The position numbers and the translations under genes were made by a program. Of a stretch of DNA of 64,000 bases, positions 50,011-64,000 are shown in pieces; position 1 is the first letter of the stretch, and each line of letters begins with the position of its first letter. The notes under the pieces are model-generated. The model saw only the letters and a program-made list of their open reading frames with translations. It had not been told where the DNA came from and ran no database searches. The DNA comes from Pseudisothecium myosuroides (taxonomy: Eukaryota; Streptophyta; Bryopsida; Hypnales; Lembophyllaceae): assembly GCA_951799445.1 (NCBI GenBank), contig OX637292.1:5149296-5213295 (forward strand), written 5' to 3'.

Positions 50011-52054
50011 ATGAGTTATACGGAGGAGGACACCGCGGGCAGGCCCAAGCTTAGTCTCCAACCTCGTGGATCTGCTTCCGATATTTCATCCTCTTCTCCT
50101 GCTAAGTCCAGCCGAGTGAGTTTTACGTGGATCTGGAGTTTGGTATTAGGGGAGAAGAGTCGTTGAAGTTGTAGCCAATCGGAAAAGCTCCTTGTTTTTT
50201 TATTTATTAATGGAATGTTTTGGAGTGCGGGGTGGTCCATTAGTGTTGGGAATGTGGCATCGGAAATGGCAACTTTGGTCTATTGCAGGGTATTGCCTTG
50301 TTCCCGTTTCTATCAAAAACGTGGAAATCGGGAAGTGGATGATGCAGTCTGTTTTTTCTCTGCATGGAATGAGTAATGAGATAGGAATGCGATTTTAGTT
50401 ATTATTGTGGTCTTGCTTTTGAAATTTGAATCGGTGCTTTTCTTTGCAGCCTAATCCTTTTGGAGCTGCGAGACCGCGTGAGCAAGTTATTGCTGAAAGA
50501 ACTGGGAAGAAGGAACAAGAGGTCCTGCAGGAACAAGCCGCCAAGGAATGGAAGAAGAATGTAAGTGTTTTTTACTTTTTATTATTCGTTTATTCTACTC
50601 GAATATTGCACCGTTTGAAATGTGCTCGGTTGGGAGCTTCTGAATCGGATTTGGGCTCCGGAAGTTTCTCTGGAGGATCTGCAGCTCTTTTGGTGGTAAA
50701 TCACCGTGAGTTAGTTTTTAAATCATTCCTGGAATCAATGTTTACCAATGCTCTGTAGGAAGTGAGCATTGGTAAACATGTACGCGATGATGCTAATATC
50801 TCTGCTTTTTACTGAAATTTCTTTCTGTCTGTACGCAGATTGTGCTCACCGAGCAACAACGCGAGGAGAAGAAGGCTGCCGAAGGGGAGCTTGCGTTTGC
50901 CAGAAGCGAGCTTGAGAAAGAGGTCGATCCCACGAAATCGAAACTTCTGCGGGAAGATGTCACTCTTCTGGAAAAGAAACTGGACGAGCTAATGCTGTCC
51001 TTTGAGGTACGGAAGAGACCTGCAGATTTATATTGGCACCAGCACATCGTTCTCCTTGCATGGGGTTACTTCTGTGACATTTGTAATTATATATTTTCAA
51101 TGATAGTAACTGTTTACTAACGTGTCAGAAGGTACACGGTAAACTTCACCGTGCAAACCTAATGTATTCTAATGTATTCTAATGCCTGCTTTCTTCAGAA
51201 AATAGCCGTTCAAACTGCTCAGTCTGGTGGGTCAAGACGCCCTCGCCGTGAGGACGACAGAGTCCCTGCTGCTGTGGCTCCTGCCTACGGAGGTGAAGCT
51301 GAGGGCTACTCAAATTTTAGCAGAGGTCGTGAACGTGATGGAGGAAGAGGAAGCTCGTACGGTGATACGTGGGGGAATGTGAAGGGTGGCAGCAAGGGTC
51401 AAGAACAAGCTTGCTACAACTGTGGAGAGGTTCGGCACATGCTGAACTACATTACAAGCTGACCTACTTAACCAGTCTAAATGCCTGAGACGTAGTTTGA
51501 ATGTTTGACAAGTGTGCTACAGTCCATGATGGTGGGGCAAGTGTGCTGGGTAGCCAGAATATCAAGTTGGAAGTCATATTGAAGAGTTTTCTGCACTATT
51601 TTTTCAATGCATCTGATTATGCGCAAGATGTCCTAATGCTTATGCACTGTTGCTGGTGGTTCAGGTTGGACATTTCTCTCGTGAATGCCCCAATGGGAGC
51701 AGTCGCGGTGGACAAGGTGGATATGGGGGTAACTTTGGGGGTGGCGGCCGGGGCGGAAGTGGTCGTCCATGTTATACATGTGGCCAGGAGGGTCACTTCT
51801 CCCGGGAGTGTCCTCAGGGTGCGAGTGTAGCAGCAGGAGGGTACGGTGGCTCTCGTGGTGGTGGTGGTGGAAGCTATGGTGGAGGCAGCTACGGCGGAAG
51901 TTACGGTGGCGGTGGTGGATATGGAGGCAGCACTTACGACGAGAGTGCGCAGTATGGCGCCACCCAAGGTGGCAGCTATGGTGCAGGTGGCGGATACGAT
52001 GATCGCAGTGGGTACTCTGCTCAGGGACGCGGAGGATACAATTCGCAGTGGTAG
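50011..52054 (+). CDS. CCHC zinc-knuckle glycine-rich protein with eIF4B-like motif, 334 aa
   Basis: Coding exons: 50011-50115, 50450-50560, 50839-51006, 51199-51429, 51665-52054 (1005 nt, all junctions phase 0). Residues 1-45 hold RPKLSLQPRG and NPFGAARPREQVI, a pattern seen in the C-terminal half of eIF4B proteins. Residues 55-130 form a charged coiled-coil-like helix (EQQREEKKAAEGELAFARSE). An RGG-rich stretch follows, then two CCHC knuckles: CYNCGEVGHFSREC (C200, C203, H208, C213) and CYTCGQEGHFSREC (C241, C244, H249, C254). The tail is GGYGG/GGSYGG low complexity. Likely an RNA-binding protein, perhaps in translation or RNP granules. The knuckles resemble CNBP/HEXBP-type proteins. The function is inferred from domains only. 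Confidence 0.85.
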
Positions 52055-54364
52055 TTTCAAGTGGCGTACTATTAGGGGAGGTCTAGCCCAGCCCAGCCAC
52101 TGTTTTTTGACACATCAATCGATCAGCACTTTTAGAGAGGATGGGATGTACAGTCAGTGGTTTTTACTGTTAGTGCACCTTTCTGTTCCATAGTGTGGGA
52201 GAAGGTCGGTATAGCAGGGTTGACGTTTGACAAGAGTTTTCTATCCAGTACCCCCCCACCTTCAGTTTTACCTCCTGGATTTAATTTTTTCTTTTCTTTT
52301 GTGTTAGTAGTTGAGTCGTGAGCCTATGACGCTGTGTTTTACCATTTTTGAATTTTGGCTCTTCTGGCTGTTAAATCTTTATGACCTGATCTATGATGGT
52401 GTTCTCGGGACTAAGACGTGAAATTGCTAGTATCCAACTTTGATATCTGTGAGCAGTTTCAAGTTCCTTGACGATGAAGGCTTTGAGCCTCTAAGCTACT
52501 ACAGTGGTTTTTGGTAAAACTTTGAATTGGGACCAGCCAACACGGAGCCACGGTACCCTGCAGCTAGTTGGGACTAGCCACCTGCCTTGAAGGTGATATT
52601 CTTATTTACTAGAGTAGATTCCAATGGCCACTTTTCTAGATGTTTGAAACATGAGACTACGTTGTAAATTTGAGAATTTCCAAGTTTGCCACTGTCGTCT
52701 ACTTGCAAGTGTGGATGTGCTCTTGATGTGTGAACAATCTGCATTACGTCCTTGTAATTCCCTGAAATTTGAGATGACTATCCCCGGAGTATTGGGAATT
52801 GACGTACTGTAACAGGAAATAAGTTTGTGAGATGATTCATGGCAGGACAGTGGTGGGAACTTTTTTTACAGAAATTGCTCGAAAATTCCTTGCAAGATTG
52901 ATCTGCACAGTATTCAGTTACTCCTATCATCCATCAACTGGAATTGACTATCCAAGAAACTTGTTTAACCCTGAAAAAATGGGCTTTGTGGCATGTAATC
53001 GAGTTTCAAAATAATTCACTTTGCGACTTATACATGAATGTAATGTTATATATGCTTATTGCAGCAGAGATGGAATCACATATGCAATTGTCAATCAGCT
53101 TTGAATTTTTAAAAAAAAAATTCCGGATTGAAAATTAATGAGAAAATGTTGGTCATTAACTCATTATAATGGATATGATCTCTGAGTCACCGTTAACAAT
53201 TTCCTTTTAGAAAATTCCCTCCAAGTTGCACTTTATAAGATGTGTTTTTGGAAATTCGGTCCTTTCAGGGTCAAAAAGTGTCACTTTTTCTTGTGCTTGG
53301 AGCAAAATGAAATAAAAATAAAGTTTAATTTTGAAAATCAATTATACAAAACTGTACCTAACTACTAATTAGGCATGTGCACCCATTATTATCAAATGCC
53401 GAGAATGTCAGACCTACATTTGGACACAAAAGCAACACAAAAGCCAAGATATTGATGACAATATACACAATTAAAATATAAGAGGGGAGGGGAACCTAGC
53501 GTTCATTTTAGATGCACCTACAAAAGTACTTCGAAGTTTAGTAACATCTCCGTAGGATGTCCAAGTCATGAATACCTTAGTGCGTTGGAATCCTGACTTG
53601 CCGATAAGGACTACTACTACTAATTTATACTCCGTATTTCTTAACAGTAACTAAGCTCAGATGCTATTAGTTTTGATTATATGTGCACAAGAATGTGCGG
53701 AAATTTTTTCAGAAGTTGGAAGGAATTTTGCTTAACGGACAATTGCCCGAAAGGATTAAATTTACAACCTCAAAGAATGGTTTAGATTATTCTGCTCCTA
53801 CTTGTTTGAAACGGCTTTGGAAATAGGAACAGAATAATGTCCATTTAATCAGTGCATCTCAAATATAATCATTCAATCAAGTCACAATTGCTAACATAAT
53901 CAAGGCTGTTATGATCGAGTCATATTTTCACCCGAGTCGGTTCTCGTAAAACTTCAAATCTATCACAACGACGAAAGTCCAAGTTCCTAATCTCGGCAAC
54001 ATGGTACGAGATTTGGTACGACCCCATGAACAACAATATCTGTAATTTAGAAACTAATTGCGAACAGACACAAGGTGGTTTCTAAACTACGATAATCTTG
54101 AGGGGTCCTGACTCTCGATGCTACGAAAACTCTGGAGCCCAGCAGGCACATGTGCACAACCATCCGCACATGGTTTCTGACAATGGAAGTTACGGCATCG
54201 TGAAAGTACCGACAACACATTATAATTCAAATCAGCTAGTATTAAGTGAAAGAATAAATTGTAACATGCCTTCTTACCACAACAGGGGTGGTTTCAGTAA
54301 CAAAAGAAAATTTCTCCTCGTCATTGACGACCAGAAGAGGAGCCAAGAGCATAGTACCTGCATT
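52055..54364. other. Region between the tails of two convergent genes
   Basis: Bases 52055 to about 52450 are probably 3' UTR of the CCHC gene, and up to a few hundred bases next to 54364 are probably 3' UTR of NSF. The middle is AT-rich without a gene or element end. Confidence 0.35.
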
Positions 54365-61336
<6,972 letters not shown>

Positions 61337-62943
61337 CTTCACTCGCTGATCAGATCGCGGGATTGGATCAGATCGACCTCAGCTGCTACGATATCGTTTC
61401 TTACGCGCCTTCCTCAGGGAGCTTTTCCTCGAGGAGCGCTTCCTAAAAAACCTTGAAATCTTGCAGGGATCGATGCAAGAGCTCCGCAATCCAATGCAGC
61501 AGACGCAGCAAAAAAAATGGAGAAGAAGGTCGAAGAGAAACTGAGGAGTCCAGCGAAGCTCTGTTCTACTTAGGGCTTACGGTGATACGGTCCCTTGAGT
61601 TCTACGCCAGCGGTATTTTTGTCTCATCGGAGTGACTCGCTATTTTGTCTTTCAACCAATCACAAGGCTTCTTTGGCTTTCAACCAATTACAAGGCTCTT
61701 GCTGTGTCAAATTAAAAAAATATATATATAATTGCTAATGAACTATTTGCGGAAGAATTAGTAATTTTCGTGGAGTTGTCTGTCCATGGGAAAAATGGCA
61801 ATTTTGTCATGTCAAAGAGGATATTTTTACAAGTGCAAGCATTTAATGTGCAATTTTAAATCCGAAAAACACAACAATGGGCTTATTTAGTATACTGCTA
61901 GAGTTGATTTTAGGTAGAAGCACCCAAAAATGCCACATTTTGTGGCCCTTGTAAAAGGGTGATGTAAATGATGATTTTTAGGGTTATCCTAATGAACTAT
62001 TTGTGGAAGGAAAAATAGTTTTGGTGTTGTTGTTTGTCTCTAGAAAAAATGACAATTTTGTTGTGCAAAAGAGGATATTTTTACAACTTCAAGCAATTGT
62101 TGAGCAATTTTCGTCCCAAAACACAACAATGGGCTTATTTGGTGTATTACTAGAGTTGTTTTAAGGTAGAACACCTAAAAATGTCATGTTTTGTGCTCTA
62201 GTAGGAGGGTGGTGTAAATGATGATTTTGGGGGATAAAATTGTTTGAGGGAAAACCAACTCAAGCCTTTTCATAATTTTCTAACATTCTTAAAATATTTT
62301 ATCAATTTTCAAAGTTGAAACTTGAAAGTATAGGACACTTATTCATGTTAGTAGACTCCCATTCAACATCTATCTCTAAAGCACATAATGGTTTGAAACC
62401 TTGTAGAGTTTTTAAATGAAGGTTGGTGGGTAACCATTCAAGGTTCAAATGTAAAGATGGAAATAGAAAAATAGCGGAAGTAAGTGTAACTACCTATTCT
62501 ACATCTTCCACACTAATTTATCCTATTAGCAAGGAAGAAAATTTGTGTCACTAAATTTTTATTTTTTTATGTAATTGATATATATATAATACCAAAATGT
62601 TTCAGCACTACACTAATTTAATTTTTTTCATGCATAGTGTGACTTTGAAAGAGAACAGAGGTTGTGACAAAAGAGAGGGTGATTTGAAAGAGTATGAATG
62701 AAATCCAGTACTGCGTCCAGATGATCACTCCAAATGGATGAATTCCGTCCGTTTGATTTCCGGTTGTGAAGCTCTTGCGGAAACCCTAGTATGTCAACTT
62801 CCCTTCATTGCCCTGCGCTTCATCGCCATTCTTGCTTCGATCATTTCTTCCGAAGGGCGGTGATCTGGTGTTGCATCGCGAGAGAGATTTTTGAGAATCT
62901 TTGCCAATTTCTTTTGTTTTCATTTGAAGCGTTGATAGATAGC
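61337..62943. promoter_or_regulatory. Divergent intergenic region between NSF and RPT6
   Basis: The two genes start head to head about 1.6 kb apart. On the NSF side two CCAAT boxes sit in a direct duplication CTTTCAACCAATyACAAGGC (61649 and 61677, 28 bp apart). The middle holds a 254-bp tandem duplication. Bases about 62640-62943 are likely the RPT6 promoter and leader, but no core element is clear. Confidence 0.45.
61735..62236. repeat. Tandem duplication, two copies of about 250 bp
   Basis: Copy 1 is 61735-61988 and copy 2 is 61989 to about 62236. Both start CTAATGAACTATTTG and share AGAGGATATTTTTACAA, AACACAACAATGGGCTTATTT and GGTGATGTAAATGATGATTTT in order, with about 80 percent identity by eye. 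No coding frame. Confidence 0.8.
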
Positions 62944-64000
62944 ATGGGGCGAGCAGAGGAGGCACCGAACAGGCCCTTGAGGTCGGGAGAGGGGTTGCGA
63001 CAGTACTACCTGTCGCATATTCACGACTTGTTGCTTCAATTGCGAGTGAAGACGCACAATTTGCACCGTCTGGAAGCGCAGCGCAATGATCTCAACTCCA
63101 AAGGTGTGCTTGGAAGAATAGAATAGATACGGAATTTGATTTCAGTCGTTAGGGTTTCAATATGTTTTTTTTTATTCGTTTTTCGGAATATCGGTAGGTA
63201 GAGCTTGCCATTTTGCTCTTAATTCCGTAGATGTTAGCCTTAGACTCTCGGTTTGGGAGTTTGAAAACAGATATGAAATTTCGATCGTCAGGGTTGATAA
63301 TCCTCGTTTTGGAAGCCTGCTCTCGTAACACGGGATGTCAGCTTGTTGATAATCTGACATTATTGTTGGTGATTCGTTTGCAGTGCGCATGTTGAGAGAA
63401 GAGTTGCAGCTGTTGCAAGAGCCGGGGTCGTATGTCGGAGAAGTCGTCAAGGTTATGGGCAAAACCAAGGTTCTTGTGAAGGTACTTTATTAGAAACCTT
63501 GTTTTACTGATTGTTTTATTGTTTTTTGCCGATCGCTCACCCTGGAAAGTAGTTTTTAGGCGGTTATAATCGCGGGATGTAAAGTAAAGCTAACTATTTG
63601 CGCCATTTTAAAGCATTTTAGCCAACGTAGGAGTTTGGTTTGGGGGAGATTATTATGGAGCTCCGGAGAGATCACTTTGGGTATAAGAGTCAAATCTGTT
63701 GAGATCGAATTTGTTGCGCCCGAATTGTTGAGATCGAACATCACTATTTAAGACTATGTCATGCAATTTCGAAGTGGGAGGAAACGAAGTCTTAGTTTCA
63801 TTTACCTGACCTTCAGGGTGAGAAACGAAGCCCTAAACTGACGTATAGTTCGGAGCTGATGACCTCTTGCTATTTTGTCCACCCTTAGCGAATAGGGTTG
63901 CATTTGAAGCAACTGAATCATGCGGTGACGTGTCTCGTACAGGTGCATCCGGAAGGCAAGTATGTGGTAGATCTCGACAAGAGCATTGATATCAATAAGA
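62944..64000 (+). CDS. RPT6: 26S proteasome regulatory ATPase subunit RPT6, 5' part
   Basis: Exons 62944-63103, 63384-63481 and 63943 to the window end; phase is kept. The 105 residues seen include [71 protein letters not shown] and [10 protein letters not shown], the N-terminal coiled coil and OB-fold start of RPT6 (S8, RPT6a/b in plants). The full protein is about 400-420 aa; the AAA+ ATPase domain lies beyond the window. RPT6 is one of six ATPases in the base of the 19S particle, which unfolds ubiquitinated substrates into the 20S core. The frame is open upstream to 62791, but the conserved start MGRAEEAP at 62944 is preferred. Confidence 0.95.

Noticed and set aside
51617..52060. Minus-strand and alternative plus-strand frames over the glycine-rich tail (Thr/Ala-rich, Trp-rich, Val-rich)
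   Set aside because: By-products of GGT/GGC repeats; the frame with two CCHC knuckles is the real one.
62791..62943. Upstream in-frame extension of RPT6
   Set aside because: RPT6 proteins start close to the GLRQYYL motif; the extension has no conserved sequence and is likely the leader.

Overview
The window is nuclear DNA of a land plant. It holds five intron-rich protein-coding genes separated by long AT-rich tracts full of transposable-element remains. The genes are identified from spliced reading frames whose GT-AG junctions keep phase end to end. One is a near full-length relative of LRRC9, a leucine-rich-repeat protein that, to my knowledge, follows lineages with cilia or flagella and is missing from flowering plants. 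That points to a plant with swimming sperm (moss, liverwort, hornwort, lycophyte or fern); I cannot name the species.

Layout. 1-2.9 kb: a TTAA-bounded element, AT-rich relics and the upstream region of the first gene. 2.9-13.8 kb (+): LRRC9-like gene, 21 exons, 1558 aa. 13.8-26.2 kb: repeat block with a CACTA-type element (TSD visible), a nested element carrying what looks like a captured gene fragment, a pseudogene with seven stops and no frameshift, and several repeat copies. 26.2-32.0 kb (-): family GT77 glycosyltransferase, 9 exons, 711 aa, with degenerate tandem repeats in its first intron. 32.0-49.3 kb: a second repeat block with foldback elements, TTAA-bounded elements, a hAT-like element and a four-level nest inside a tandem repeat array. 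49.3-52.1 kb (+): CCHC zinc-knuckle glycine-rich protein with an eIF4B-like motif, 5 coding exons, 334 aa. 54.4-61.3 kb (-): complete N-ethylmaleimide-sensitive factor (NSF), 22 exons, 743 aa. 62.9-64.0 kb (+): first three exons of the 26S proteasome ATPase RPT6, cut by the window end.

The five genes form no pathway. They are ordinary housekeeping or cell-biology genes (vesicle fusion, proteasome, Golgi glycosylation, RNA binding, probable flagellar protein). NSF and RPT6 are divergent with about 1.6 kb between starts; the CCHC gene and NSF are convergent. I see no bacterial-style operon, CRISPR array or prophage. The least ordinary material is in the repeats: a family of TTAA-flanked elements with shared ends and unrelated interiors, CACTA-type elements sharing CACGTGGC-like motifs, a tRNA-like pol III unit, and a conserved roughly 40-bp core repeated through the window.
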